Positions 26,067-37,609 of a DNA stretch of 64,000 bases are shown here, piece by piece (positions within the stretch are counted from its first letter, which is position 1; every line of letters begins with the position of its first letter). Under the pieces are notes generated by a model. That model was not told the origin of the DNA, did no database searches, and saw only the letters and a list, made by a program, of their open reading frames with translations. The translations under genes were made by a program, and so were the position numbers. The DNA is from Casuarius casuarius (lineage: Eukaryota; Chordata; Aves; Casuariiformes; Casuariidae). The stretch is from positions 4,424,433 to 4,488,432 of the forward strand of contig PTFA01000028.1 of the NCBI GenBank assembly GCA_003342895.1, written 5' to 3'.

Positions 26067-27193
26067 GCATGAACTGCAGACCATATACATGTCTAGAGGT
26101 GTGAACCAGGGTTGAATGTGGAATTTGATAACTTGTGTGCTTGATTTTACAAACCTAAAAACCTTTCTAAAATTCCTATTCGTGCGTGCAAATTGAATGA
26201 ACTGCTGGTATTGGATTGTGCTGAATTTTATTATTCCTGGAATCAGTATTTGCAAAAATTAAAGGATACAAGGAAGTTGGTGTACACGGAGCTTGAGAGA
26301 GGCTGACAATTGAAAATGACCATTTCTTAAGTTGTGTCACCAATACAGTACCACAAATGCATTCAGGGTTAACCACTGAACATTTTCCTGCCTGTCTTAC
26401 ATAGGACAACATCATGAAGAATAGTAAAAAACCAGGCAAACACAAGGTAGCACTTTGAGCCAGCAGGAACACGTCTGTCTGATGAAACACCCCTCCAGCC
26501 CTTTAGTTTGTGTATCTGAGAACTAGTCTGCTAAATTCATAAATTTTGTGTAAACTCCGACAGCCTCCAACTATATGACCATTCAAACGACCCCTTTGTT
26601 GGCTTTACTTAACGCTGATCTGATAAAATTTGTATTTATGTGCACACTTAGGGTTTTTCTTAAGAGTCAAGATAATGGACAGCATTAATAGAACACAATG
26701 CAGGTGATTTTTTAATATAGTTTTTTCATCTCTAAATCTCAGACATTACTCACAGTAAGAGGTCATACTGCAAACACTGTCACATTGTAAATATGACCCA
26801 TTACTTCACAGTGCATTTTTTGCACGCAACAGATGAACCGGAGGACTGTGGTGCAAAACTGTGACCTGGCTTCCACCTGTGCAGAAGACTCTGCGGGGGA
26901 CGCGGGGCACTCGGGCCAAAAAAAATAATAATAATAAAATCAAAAGCCGCCGCCGGGCAGGGGCAGCCCCGGCGCCGCGGGGCGAGGCCGCTCTCGCGGG
27001 GCACCCGGGAGGCGCCGGCCGCCTCCCTCCCTCCCGGCCCGGCTCCCAGCAGGGTGTTTGGGCTCGCTGCCTGCCGCAGGGGCGATCTGCGAGGGCAAAC
27101 CGAGCACCGCTCAGCCCCAGCGGGCGCGAGGCGCCTCCGGGCCCGGCGCGGCCCGCGCAGGCCCCAGGCCGGCACCCCCTCGGCCGGTGCCCC

Positions 27194-27272
27194 CGCCATT
27201 TCGCACCCCCCCCCCCCCGCGCCATTTCGCGACGGCCGCGGACTCCCTGCGGCGGGGCTCCCCCCGCCATTT
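27194..27272 (-). promoter_or_regulatory. Cluster of three YY1-like motifs
   Basis: CGCCATTT occurs at 27194, 27220 and 27265, which is AAATGGCG on the minus strand, the core YY1 site. All three have the same orientation, 180-260 bases before the F2RL1 start codon, a usual place for YY1 sites near TATA-less start sites. Confidence 0.45.
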
Positions 27273-27450
27273 TAGGCGCGCCCCCCAGCGCCGCCAGCCC
27301 CCTCAGCGACGGGGGACGTGACCAGGGCCGGCCCCGCCTGGCGCCGGGCCGGTACCGGAGGCCGCGCCCTCCGCCCACTCCTTGCTCAGGTATCAGACGA
27401 AACTGGCCGGGCGTGTGGCAGAGGCGCAGCGCGGCGGGGACGGCGGGAGC

Positions 27451-27532
27451 ATGGCCGGGCGCCGCGGGCTGTGCCTCCTCCTCCTCCTGCTGCTGCTGCT
27501 GTGCGCGCTGCTGGGAGCCGCCACGCCCGCAG
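27451..27532 (+). CDS. F2RL1: Proteinase-activated receptor 2, coding exon 1 (signal peptide)
   Basis: Exon 1 encodes residues 1-27 and the first base of codon 28. The ATG at 27451 has a good context (A at -3, G at +4). The peptide is a classic signal sequence: basic MAGRRG, then LC followed by nine consecutive leucines (residues 9-17), then CALLGAATPA with a likely signal-peptidase site around residues 24-27. The exon ends cccgcag|gtgagag, a strong GT donor in phase 1, matching the phase required by exon 2. Known PAR genes share this layout: a small signal-peptide exon and one large exon. The leucine core is written by CTC x4 and CTG x5, so its length may vary. A 4576-base intron follows (27533-32108). 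Confidence 0.88.
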
Positions 27533-28143
27533 GTGAGAGCCGAGGCCGGCCAGGCCGCCGCGGGGGTGGGAGCGGGAGCCGCTCGGTGCCGGCGCCGACC
27601 GGCGGGGCAGGGCCGGGCTGGGGGAGCCCAGCGGGGTCCCCCGGCTCGGCGGGGGTGGCCGAGGGCTCCGCGAGGGCCGGCTTGGTTGCCCGCGCTGCGG
27701 GCGAAGCCCTGCGCGGGAGGCGTGGGGAGCGCGGCGCAAGGCTGCGCGCTTCGCTCCGCAGCGCGGCGCTGGGTGACAGACGCGGTGCGGCCGGAGCGAG
27801 CAGCCGGGGGCGGCTGGCGTGCGGGGTCCCGGCGGCCCTTCGGCATCGTGGCTTGGTCGGAGCGAAAAGCTGCCCTCCGGTGCCAAACTGGAGGGGAAAA
27901 AACAAACCAAAACACGCTGTGCGCAAGTCGCACTGGAGAGCTCGGCATGAACTTTTTCTGCCGGTTCTGCGAAACCTTTGGCCGGTTGCTCTCGCGGCGC
28001 CGGGACGTGTCCCGCCGGGCGGTGTCGGTGCGCCCGCGGGGCGGCGGGCGGGGAGGCGGCCGTGCGCGCCTCCGAGTCGATGCGAGCTGCGGGGGGCTGC
28101 GGGGCCCCGGTGCGGTGCGGGCCTCGCAATTAGCCGGCCGTGA

Positions 28144-28704
28144 CACATGTAACCTGCTCCACCAGCATCGCTTTGAGGAGCTGGTTTCATTCTCAGCTAT
28201 CAAATTGCCTTAGATATATAAGAGCCCTTAAAGACCGAGTCTTCGAAATTATTTCCAACTCTGAAAAACTAGGATGTCCTCTCAAGCCTAATGCTTATCT
28301 TTGCTAGTTTATATAATTGCATAATGAACATAAATGATTTTAAAAAGAGACAACTATTCATATTTCACTGCCTTAAGGGTCATGTTTCACTACCTTTTAT
28401 AGTATTGCTGTCTGCACAAATGCTCTTTGCACTGTGCCCTCCTGTATTCGTTCCTCCTGTACGTTAGTGCTTATTTACATGATAAACGTATGTATAAAGG
28501 CTATGTAAATAATGGAGCCAAACTTATGGTAGATTGTATATTTTTTAACAAATAGACACCAGATTTTCAATGTATGGTCATCATCTGTGGGCAACTGCAT
28601 GCCAATAGTAGATGTTCTTATTTTGGTTTATTGTGTGATACATTTTGGTTCAGTGATTTAAAGCTAAATTGATAATAAACGGACTTGAAACCAAAAAAAA
28701 AAAA
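28144..28704 (+). pseudogene. Retrocopy-like segment of an unidentified transcript in F2RL1 intron 1
   Basis: Sequence composition switches sharply from CpG island to AT-rich at about 28144. A frame open from 28134 runs to TAG at 28305-28307 and reads protein-like (it includes LRYIRALKDRVFEII). About 370 bases that look like a 3'UTR follow, then AATAAA at 28674-28679, 13 bases, and a run of 12 A (28693-28704). That is the normal spacing of a cleavage site with its poly(A) tail copied into the genome, so I infer a 5'-truncated processed retrocopy in sense orientation. I could not identify the parent gene and saw no clear target-site duplication. An alternative is an intronic polyadenylation exon of F2RL1, but I see no good splice acceptor at its start. 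Confidence 0.45.
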
Positions 28705-31700
28705 GAAGAGACCATCTAGCATCTTGTTTAGCATCTTTAATTAAATTTGCTTAAAATGCCTGTTATTAAACCGGTGCAATTGTGCAAGTCAGGAAAGGCC
28801 TTTTGTCTTTTCACTGTCTTTTTGAGAACCATCATGTTTGTGCTGTCTAGAGCTGTTGTAGGTTTTAGTAAAAAAGTGGTATTCACCTTAAAATCTTAAG
28901 GAGGTACAAATCAACAGGCTGTTTGCTGCAAATTTTATTGTTCAGAGTGAAGTTTCTGATGCTAACAAGATCATGACTGACTCTTGATGTCAGGTGCAGG
29001 ACTGTGGGGAAAGGAGTAGCAATTTAGAATCGGCTTTGGGGGGCAAGTAGTCTGCCTAAAAATGCCCTAGCTGGGCGCTTGGTGCTCTGGTGGTGGGAAG
29101 TGGGGCGAGCTGGAAGAGTGATGCACGAGAAGTCGGGGGACCTGACTGTGACCGTTTTCAGCAGGCTAATGCCGTTATGGAGTTATGATGAATCTGTGCT
29201 GCAGGTCCAAGAACCAGGGTTATCTTAACCTTAGTCCTGGGTATAGTGAGTATTTCTGCTTCGACCTAAACTAGTTCATTTGGATACTTTATGCTCTTGT
29301 CACTCTTGTATCTGCAGGGAAGGCATAAGCTTTAGTCTGGTATGCAGTAGGTTATATCTTCTGAACAAATGGCAAATGTGTTGAAATAGGTTTTCCTCTT
29401 GGGAGGAGAGTATGTCTGTCCCCTTGATGCCAAGGAAGCTTTTGCCGTGGGCAGATTAGCAAGTCAGCTGCATTCTCTGTATGTGAGTCAGTCAGGGTGA
29501 AACCATGCTTGGAAGAGAAGTCTTCTCAATTGTTATGGAAAACTGAAAGAAGAGAAGGAGTAAGAAAAGGACATAGAAAATGCACATACCTAACAAAGGA
29601 TTGGTTGCTCTCTCCGAGAGTGCTAACTGCAAAGAGAAACTGGATACTGGAGACGGTTGTCTCCCAGTATGCATGCCGCATGAGCTAACAAAATCTGCCA
29701 AGTATCTGCAATCAGAAGTTTTGAGGATGAAAATGAAACATTTCCTACCTAAAATCAGCATAAAACCAAACCTTGATGTCTGAAGTCAAGAATGCCGATT
29801 TGGCTTGACTACACATTCAAAAAAAGAACAAAACAAATCTTTGCCTCTATTCTGTCACTCTTGGCAAAACTAAGTCGCAAGTTGTGTATGCGCTAATCAA
29901 CATTGTTTCATGGAGTTCTTGTTCTTTTGTGTCACCCTGACACTTTAGGCTTTCTTGGTGACACTTTAGGTTTTCTTTGTGATCATGTTTGTTTACTTTT
30001 TCAACCTAGCCTATGAACATCTCTTTCAAAGCACTGCTTTACATCTGCTCACAAAACATTAATAAGAACAAAGTGGTAGTATTTGCTGTGCCAGTTTTCC
30101 ACAAAAACTTCAGTGTTTGAAACTGGGAATATGAATAGTATGACTGGAACTTGATAAAACTAACCAGTTATTGATGGACATCTACTTGACATAGCACTGT
30201 ACACTGCATTTTGCTACCGTACTCTGAGAAGAGCTACCAGCTTACGCTAAAGGGTATGCTTTCAAGTAACTCTGGAACCTTTCTCAGCAAAACTGTAAGC
30301 ATAAGGAAGGATGCATTGCTTAGCTATTTATCTTTTACATCTGACATTTATATAAGCAATGTTATTCAAGCTGGTTTTATGGCTTTTACTATTTGCAGCT
30401 TGAGTTAGAAACCTGGTATTCCTGGAATACAGAAGTAAGATTTGTAATCTTTTAATGATATAGCTGACATAATTATGTCGCTTGAAGATCTGAGAGCAGA
30501 GCTGGTATAATTCTGCCTTGTCGTAATTACACCTCATACGGGCCAAAAGGATTCTTTGGCATTCAGGCTTATTTTTGTTAGGACTCTTGTTTGTACAATT
30601 TAGACTTCTTCAGCATAGACTTCATATAGTCTACTACAAAGATTTGTTGTGTAATTGTACTGGCAATACCTCCATTTCCCAGTGAAGCTTTCCTGTGCCT
30701 GGAACTTCAGACCCTTGTTAAATGGAGCTAGCGTTAATTCAAAACATTTATAACTCTAAAGAATGGCTATATTTTTATACCTCTATAGGAGATCTAACAG
30801 TCTAGACAGGACTCTAATACTGTACATTATACTTCTTAGTAATAACTCTAAAGTAACACCTATGTAAAGTTGTGAGGTTTTTTTCTTCTTTTTTAGAAGC
30901 TATACTGGAAACATGCATACTTGTGGATTCTTTACGTATTTCATTTGTGAGGATTCTTTTCTTGCACTTTAAAATGTAAAGGTTAAGCATTTTTTGTTTT
31001 GAAAAGCAAAGGAGACATCTTTCAGTTCTGTTCATGCCTTGTTGTACACAAACCTACTTGCTCAAGAAGACTCTATATTCCTGGTTTTTATGGCTAAAAT
31101 CATCCACAAATCTTGACAGAGACTGAGATAAGGTTTTCCCACAGACAGTCAGGTTCCGTGCAGTTTTGCTTGGGTGTATGATTTATGGGACAGAGCAAGT
31201 TCATGGAAAGTATCTTTTTGTGCAATTAAACTTGTTTTCACAAGAGGGCTGTTGGGCATGGAAGATGTCACAGGGGGGTTTCTGGACTGAGTCATCTGAA
31301 GCCTGTTGTACAAGACACATTCGGGAACTGCTGGCTTGCTGATGTGCTTTTATAGGTTCCTGTGGTATTCAAAGCGACAGAGCAAAACGAAGTGAGAGCT
31401 TTCTGATGTACAAAGCAATCACAGCTGTCAGCTGTATCAGTTTAGTGATTTGAACCGAAACTGCAGAGATTACCCAACCATTTCATCTGAACTGAAAGGA
31501 GATCCCAGATGATCAGCCCTGTTGCACCTTCATGCACAAAGTTAGTTTGTTCACATTTAAATTCGAGTACAATGTAGCATGCATCTTTCTTTCCTTAAAG
31601 GTCACTTGTTTATAAGCCTTCTGCATTGCATTCTGGCAGTTTCAGTTCAAGCTAGTCTGATTGAGGACAGTATGCTTTCTTTATGCATAACTGGCTTTAA

Positions 31701-32108
31701 GGCCCTGTCTGAACCGAGGACACTTCTAACTGTACTTGTATTGTAAGCCTGCTGCAGAGTTTTACAAATCCCAGCACTTGGATAATCTGGGTCTGATATG
31801 TGAAAGGACAGTGGTGCCGTGGGGTACTTGGAAGAGTTTCTGTTTTAACTGTCCTGATGGAAGGAGCACCTGACACCATTTTAATGTGGTATTTTTATAT
31901 CAGTCATGTGAGGCAGAAAAGCATTTTGGTTGCTGATGTAATCCTTGACTAGGGATATAGCTGTCTTTGGGTAATAAACTAAAATGAAGGGAAGAAAAAT
32001 TGTCTAATTCTTTGGAATAGATTATACTGTCTAGTTGGGAAAAAAACAGCAAAGAAAAAATAGTCTCTACTTCAGTAACTTCAATATTTTTATTTTATTT
32101 CTTTATAG
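28705..32108 (+). other. Remainder of F2RL1 intron 1
   Basis: AT-rich intronic DNA. It ends with a pyrimidine-rich stretch and acceptor tttctttatag at 32108. A 21-bp imperfect tandem duplication lies at 29938-29979. No exon, RNA gene or transposon was recognised. The three AG dinucleotides in tatagagag could compete as acceptors, but only the one at 32108 keeps the exon 1 to exon 2 reading frame with the phase-1 donor. Confidence 0.7.
29938..29979. repeat. 21-bp imperfect tandem duplication
   Basis: Two adjacent 21-base units both begin tgacactttagg, at 29938-29958 and 29959-29979, differing at a couple of positions near their ends. Confidence 0.8.
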
Positions 32109-33214
32109 AGAGAAATGGAACCAGCAAATCAAAAGGAAGAAGTTTCATTGGCCACATAGTTCCAAATACAAGTAATGCCTCTGGAGAGTCATATGAAGTG
32201 GATGACTTTGCAGCAAAAGCCCTTACAGGAAAGCTGACTACAGTTTTTCTTCCCATAGTCTATATCATTGTCTTTGTCGTTGGCTTGCCAAGCAATGCCA
32301 TGGCTCTCTGGGTCTTTTTTTTCAGAACAAAGAAGAAACATCCTGCTGTGATTTATATGGCTAACCTGGCATTGGCAGACCTTCTCTTTGTTGTCTGGTT
32401 CCCACTGAAGATTGCATACCATGTAAATGGCAATAATTGGCTATTTGGTGAAGGTCTTTGCAAAGTACTTGTTGCATTTTTCTATGGAAATATGTACTGC
32501 TCCATTCTTTTTATGACATGTCTCAGTGTGCAGCGGTATTGGGTCATAGTGAACCCCCTAGTGCATTCAAGAAAGAAATCTGAAATTGCATCGGGCATCT
32601 CCCTTGCTATCTGGATACTGATTTCGTTGGGCACCATTCCATTGTATCTTTTTAATCAGACTACTTATATTTCACATCTTAACATCACCACCTGCTATGA
32701 TGTGTTGCCTGCAAATGTTTTGGCTCATGACCTGTTCAATTACTTCCTCTCCCTCGCAATTGGACTCTTCTTATTCCCAGCTCTCCTCACTGCTGTTGCT
32801 TACATACTAATGATAAAGACTCTGAATGCTTCCATTTCAGACATAAACACTGGAAAGAAACGAAAAAGAGCAATCAAGCTTATTATTACTGTCCTAGCCA
32901 TGTATCTCATCTGTTTTACACCCAGCAATGTGCTGCTTGTTGTGCACTATTTACTGCTGAAAACCCATGGCCAGAGTTATTTGTATCTGTCGTACATAAC
33001 TGCACTGTGTCTTTCTACTCTGAACAGCTGTATTGATCCATTCATCTATTACTATATTTCAAAAGACTTCAGAGATAACCTTAAAAATGCTCTTCTTTGC
33101 CGAAGTGTGCGAACAACACGGAGGATGCAAGTGTCTCTCTCATCAGGTAGATATCCCAAGAAATCCAATTCTTATTCTTCAAACTCGAATGGAACAACTA
33201 AATCAACCTACTGA
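32109..33214 (+). CDS. F2RL1: Proteinase-activated receptor 2, coding exon 2 (receptor body)
   Basis: This exon completes a 395-aa receptor (human 397) that trypsin-like proteases activate by unmasking a tethered ligand, signalling through G proteins at the plasma membrane. It starts at the acceptor ending 32108 and finishes codon 28 (Glu). The activation site is SKGR38|SFIGHI (residues 35-44), and N30-G-T can be glycosylated. VDEF-like VDDF (58-61) precedes TM1 (about 70-98). Also visible: TM2 NLALADLL; disulfide cysteines C145 (TM3) and C223 (loop 2, in LNITTC); VQRY at the end of TM3 (Q169), the PAR2 form of DRY; the basic KKRKRAIK entering TM6 with CFTPSN; and CIDPFIYYY in TM7 (D337-P338). 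Palmitoylation-type Cys (LLCRSVRTT) and a Ser-rich tail ending STY follow. Residue 224 is Tyr where human PAR2 has His. Similarity to human PAR2 spans the whole protein. Confidence 0.97.
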
Positions 33215-33845
33215 GTTGGGAGAGAAGTGAACCTTTATTAGTACTGCTTAGAGGATGTAAGTGACAAAGTTATTTTGTGCAAGAGAGTCTGAAGAAAGAA
33301 ACAGGTTTGCCTTTTGATTCACAGTGAAGTCTTAATTTCAGAACTGGTAACTGCTTACTCTGTATGGAAATCACCAGCAGGTGGACCTTCCTACTAGACT
33401 GAAAAAAAACGTGACATTTCTGATGCTCTACAAAAGTGCTGCTGGCCTTAAAATGAGCTGTGTTTGAAGACATCTTTCTTCAATATCAAAGTTGTTAAAA
33501 TGCATAATGTCTCTAGAATGTTGTGTACTCTTACTAGTATATTTAATTAACAGAGAAATTCTGTTTTGTTTGGCTTTAACTGTAATATATTAAGCAGTTG
33601 AACAGATTGTTTATATAGGACCTTTCTCTGTGTACCTGCTTCCACTGAACCATCTCACTGTAGGTCCAGCAGCATGACTGTTTATTATCCATAGTATACT
33701 CTAATATTGTATTGTTTTCCAAGTTTTCATGTTGTAATACTAACATGGTAGAAGCCTGGTAGGGTTATCCTATTGAGCTGGCAAGCCGAACTTATTATCG
33801 GCTAGCACCGAGATAAATAAAATGTGTGAGTTGAGATTATAAACA
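33215..33845 (+). other. F2RL1: F2RL1 3' untranslated region
   Basis: AT-rich sequence after TGA 33212-33214 with no coding potential. It ends by inference just beyond the AATAAA at 33816-33821, which is followed by a GT-rich element (atgtgtgagttgag). A longer form is possible. Confidence 0.6.
33816..33821 (+). terminator. F2RL1: Polyadenylation signal of F2RL1
   Basis: AATAAA about 600 bases past the stop codon, followed within 15 bases by a GT-rich downstream element. It is the best placed hexamer in this stretch. Confidence 0.6.
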
Positions 33846-36800
33846 TAGTCAAACTGTTACTTAAGACTTTCCAGTACGTGATCTTAAATGGAGTTATTTA
33901 ACAAAGTTCTGATGAATAGCTACTTGATTTTTGTATAATGTCTTACATTTTTTAAGATATATAAATAAGACTTTTTTTATAACACATTTGAGTGGGGTGT
34001 TTTCTTTTATGCTATCAAACACTTTTCAATATGCTGCGTAGTTCCAGTTTGCTTTACCTTGTTTCAGGGAACAAAGCTATTATTCCTAAGAGTGAATTAG
34101 AATTCTGACAGAACCGTAGCTGTAACATGTAAATGGGTTAAGTAAAATCATCTAATGCTGCATTTCATGAGAGCAAATCTTTCCTAAAAAGAGGTGAGTA
34201 TGGGGAACAGAGAACTAAAAGGAAACAATCTGCAACTGTGGAGAAGTAACAAGATACCGAATTTCAGACCTGTTGAATTTCCAAGGTATCTTAAATCCTC
34301 CTCTCCCATCCACAGTATGTGTGACCACTCAGGAACATGGAATCATGTTTATTTTTACTCTGAAAAGCTGATGGGTATAGGTTTGGTGGTAGGATTTAAA
34401 TGCATTCTTTCAAATTTTGCAGTCCTGATAAGTTTCACCAAGTGCACTAGTATCAGTGACCTATCTGAGCCTGAGCTATAACTGGGTCCTTTTAAACACA
34501 GCCAAACAGAAAAGTCTTTGGTCCAAAGAGTAGTCTGAGACAAATGGTATATTGATGGGAAACATTCACCATTTTAAATACGGAGAGTAAGGAAGGGGAG
34601 CTTCCTTATCCTGTGTGTGCAATAAACAGAATATGGGAATGTCCTTTCCCTTGCTGAAGAGCCAAGTCCATGTGCTTCCTGTTGTAGATTCAGTAATGAG
34701 TAACACCACGGAAGGGCGTCCCATCCGTGCGATGGAATGCTACCAGTGTCCTGCCCTCCCGGGAGTCCAAGGGTTGCAGATTGTATGCAGTAAAGGTTGT
34801 GAACTGTGTATGTGTGTCTACGTAATACCACAAGGGTATATCGCCTGTGATTTGTGGATGGCTGTTAAATTGCTGAAAAACGATATGCTTAATGTAGCAG
34901 TCTTATGGAGGACTTGGTGAAACTTCAGAATCTGTCATCTTATATAGCAGTTTATATTGACTTCAGTATATCTAAAATGTTTCCTTCTCTAACTTCCTGT
35001 CAGTAAGAGCATAGCTTTCTCAGTGCATTCTGCAGCTTCACTTGCTTTGTTCCACACCAGACTATTAAAAATTTCTCTAACCCGATTTAGTNGTTTCAGT
35101 TCCAGATTCTACTCTTTTCACTATCATAAGATGCATTTCCTGTCATTATGTAATTAGAAGTGCTCCAAATAAGGCAAGTATCTATACCATCTCTCTTCAT
35201 TTCTCCTTTCTTGTCACTGGTGGAATCAGAGTTGGGGACTATCAAACAATTGCATCACTCTGCTGCAGTTCATGCAAAGGGGAGTCTTGGTCTGCTTTAC
35301 CACTTTTCCTTTCTAGCCTTCCTTGCTTGTGGATTGAGAAAGTAGGTTGCAAAGAAGAATCTTTTGTCTTTTATATGCAGTAACAGTGGAGGTCTGCCAG
35401 TGACATGCATAACAGTTAGATGTTACTAGAGTGTAGTTAAAAGCTTCTTGAGGAAAGCTTTAATTAATACAACAATTTATTTTAAAAAGAGGCACACTTT
35501 AGAGAGTAATTACTGTTCATGGAGCCCACAACCATCTAGGTGAAGCTTATTCCTTCAGACTGTTCTCACAGGGAGCTAAAAACATGTTTTTACTCATTTC
35601 TTTTTTTAATGTGGACTAATACTGTCTTTTCTGCTTTTCCTTCCTTGTTTTAGCGACATTATGTGGCTTTGTGTCTTATCTGGGGGGGAGTCTTATCTGG
35701 AGGAATCTGTTTTCTACTGCATGTGAGAGAGCAACTTCCTCTGCATCAGACTCTTGTGCAGTTAGGAGGAGAAGAACGGGTACTGAGAATTTAATCAAGC
35801 ATCCAACTGCTTTTGCAATCTGTGTCCTCTAAACAGTGCTGCAGGTGTGTCTTACTTTGCTGCAATCCAAGCACAATGAAGAGTAAACTAATCTCTGTAT
35901 AAAGAATAGGAACCCTTGTAAGGTTTGTTTTGTTCTTTTACCTCTCTTTGAAACGGAGACAAATTGTGGGCATGTAAATGCTAGCTTTTGATATGAGGAG
36001 TTTTCCCATCTCTAGCTGCAGTGCAAATCCTCATCCTGAATTTAGTATGAAGGGTCAATTCTGCTCCCATTAATGGAGTAGGTAAGCTGGGCTGGGTGTC
36101 TGTGGTACAGAATGTAGTAAAAAGGTTGCAGAGATCAATGAAACGTACATATGGCTGGAGTGCCTTATGCCACCTGTTATTATCAGAGGGTTGTCATGCC
36201 ACAATAGTGTTTCTTTTCTTCCCCTCCTTTCTTGAGCGCTGGTTGTTATGCAGCCGAGGGGTAAAGCAGGTTAGGGAGCCGATTCAGCTGAAAACTAGCA
36301 CTAAAGAAAATGATTAATTAAAATTAAAGAAATCTGTATCATCTCCTTGAATTGGCAATTGTGTGTCTGTGCAGCTGGGGCAAGAATATGTAGCCCAGGA
36401 GGGTGGAAGTGGCTGCTTAACTCTTTTGGAACTGTACTCTCAGGCAGGATTGATTGGTATAAAGGTGGTTGTCTTCAACTAATAATAAATATATTCTTGA
36501 TCGGTGAGGGTGTTAATCTGGAATGTAGGCACTAAAAGATGCCCCCCACCCCCGCTCCCCCAAAAAACCCCACTCTCCATCTGTGGCCATTTTAAGGTTT
36601 AGATATTACAAAAATGATCTGTGTAATATCCATGGAAGTGACTGGGTGTTGGAAATCAGTTTAATTTAGGTGCGTAGTGCCATAGTTTCACAAACAGCTC
36701 AGGCGAGTGCTGCAGCTGAAAGGTGTAGTCTAGTCTTTCCTCTCACCCGATTGCTTGAGAAGTATTCGCTTGTACTGTCACAAGCCTGTGTGGCCTTGTG

Positions 36801-37480
36801 GTGCATTGAATCAGTGAACAGTTTTGGGTTAAAGTTAAACCAGGAGCAGAGAGGGAGGAGAAGGTTACTTCTGACTTGGAGCAGCTTTCATCTGGTTTGT
36901 TGCACGAGCAGAGGGGAAGACTGCACCTCTCACCATCAGCACTGGCTTGCACTGTGAAACTACGGAGCAAGTTTAAGTGTAGGAGCTGTAAGGTCTCTGC
37001 CTAGCCGCCGAAGCAGCTGAGAGCAAGCCTCTCAGAAGAGAGGAGCGGCTCTGCTGGCTCAGAGCAAGGCTCTGCCCAGCAGCCGCCAAGGTAATCAGCT
37101 GGCCTATGGCTTTAGAGGTCTGCAGGATGACAAGGTGTCAAGGAATGTGTCAAAAAAACAGGCAGAACTGCTGCATGGGGCACTTGGCCAACATACCAGA
37201 TTCACCTAAGATGTGACCAGGGAAGTCTGTGACTTTGCACCATGGGAGTGATACATTGTGGAACTGCTGAAATGTACTCTGAAGTTCACTAAAAAAAAAG
37301 AAAAAGGCTGGAGGAGCTAAGTAACATGTTGCGCTCTGTGAGAAGAGCTGCTGCAAAGGAGGGTTAAGCTGTAACTCTACATTCACAGCAGCAACAAAAA
37401 GGTAGCTACAGGCAAGTACCTAGAGAAGAGTAAAAACAACAGTAGTATGTATCATATCTCCCCCTTCCTCTTTTCTTCTG
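33846..37480. other. Intergenic spacer, no gene recognised
   Basis: Only short, unrecognised open frames (about 100 codons or fewer). One undetermined base at 35092. A moderately GC-rich patch around 36990-37090 has no identifiable content. Confidence 0.6.
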
Positions 37481-37509
37481 TTTTTTTTTTTTTTTTTTTT
37501 TTTTTTTTT
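37481..37509. repeat. T29 homopolymer
   Basis: Twenty-nine consecutive T. It lies about 100 bases before an antisense CR1 remnant, but CR1 elements do not end in poly(A), so the two are probably unrelated. Confidence 0.9.
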
Positions 37510-37609
37510 GGCTTTGAACCTGGATCCATGATCCTCGTTTATTGCTCTTGGTTCTTATATGGGAAGAGGATGAGAACAAATCCCTCACTGCCTTGTCTGT
37601 ACCGCCTGT

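Larger units (their letters stand above)
10096..26880. other. Long intergenic spacer upstream of F2RL1, no gene recognised
   Basis: About 17 kb of mostly AT-rich sequence without a supportable coding exon, RNA gene or intact transposon. It holds low-complexity tracts (10968-11016, 15603-15623, 19353-19367, 19966-20018, 21295-21323, 26038-26066), a short GC-rich patch (13190-13400) and a perfect octamer motif ATTTGCAT at 22577-22584. A short stretch near 20940-20980 vaguely resembles the antisense CR1 copies but is too short to call. One undetermined base is at 24478. Confidence 0.55.
26881..28143 (+). promoter_or_regulatory. F2RL1: CpG-island promoter of F2RL1
   Basis: About 1.26 kb of very GC-rich, CpG-dense DNA encloses F2RL1 exon 1 and ends abruptly at about 28143, where AT-rich sequence begins. 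No TATA box is seen at the expected distance. Upstream of the start codon are three CGCCATTT motifs (27194-27201, 27220-27227, 27265-27272) that match the YY1 core on the reverse strand, a 13-C run (27206-27218) and CCGCCC-type GC boxes (for example near 27370). Long open frames on both strands (up to 465 codons) reflect the scarcity of stop codons in GC-rich DNA and are not genes. The transcription start is probably within 27270-27440 by inference. Confidence 0.75.

Noticed and set aside
26806..28213. Open frames of 450-465 codons on both strands across the F2RL1 CpG island
   Set aside because: They overlap each other on opposite strands, are dominated by Arg, Pro, Ala and Gly, and cover the promoter and splice donor of F2RL1. 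Stop codons are simply rare in such GC-rich DNA.
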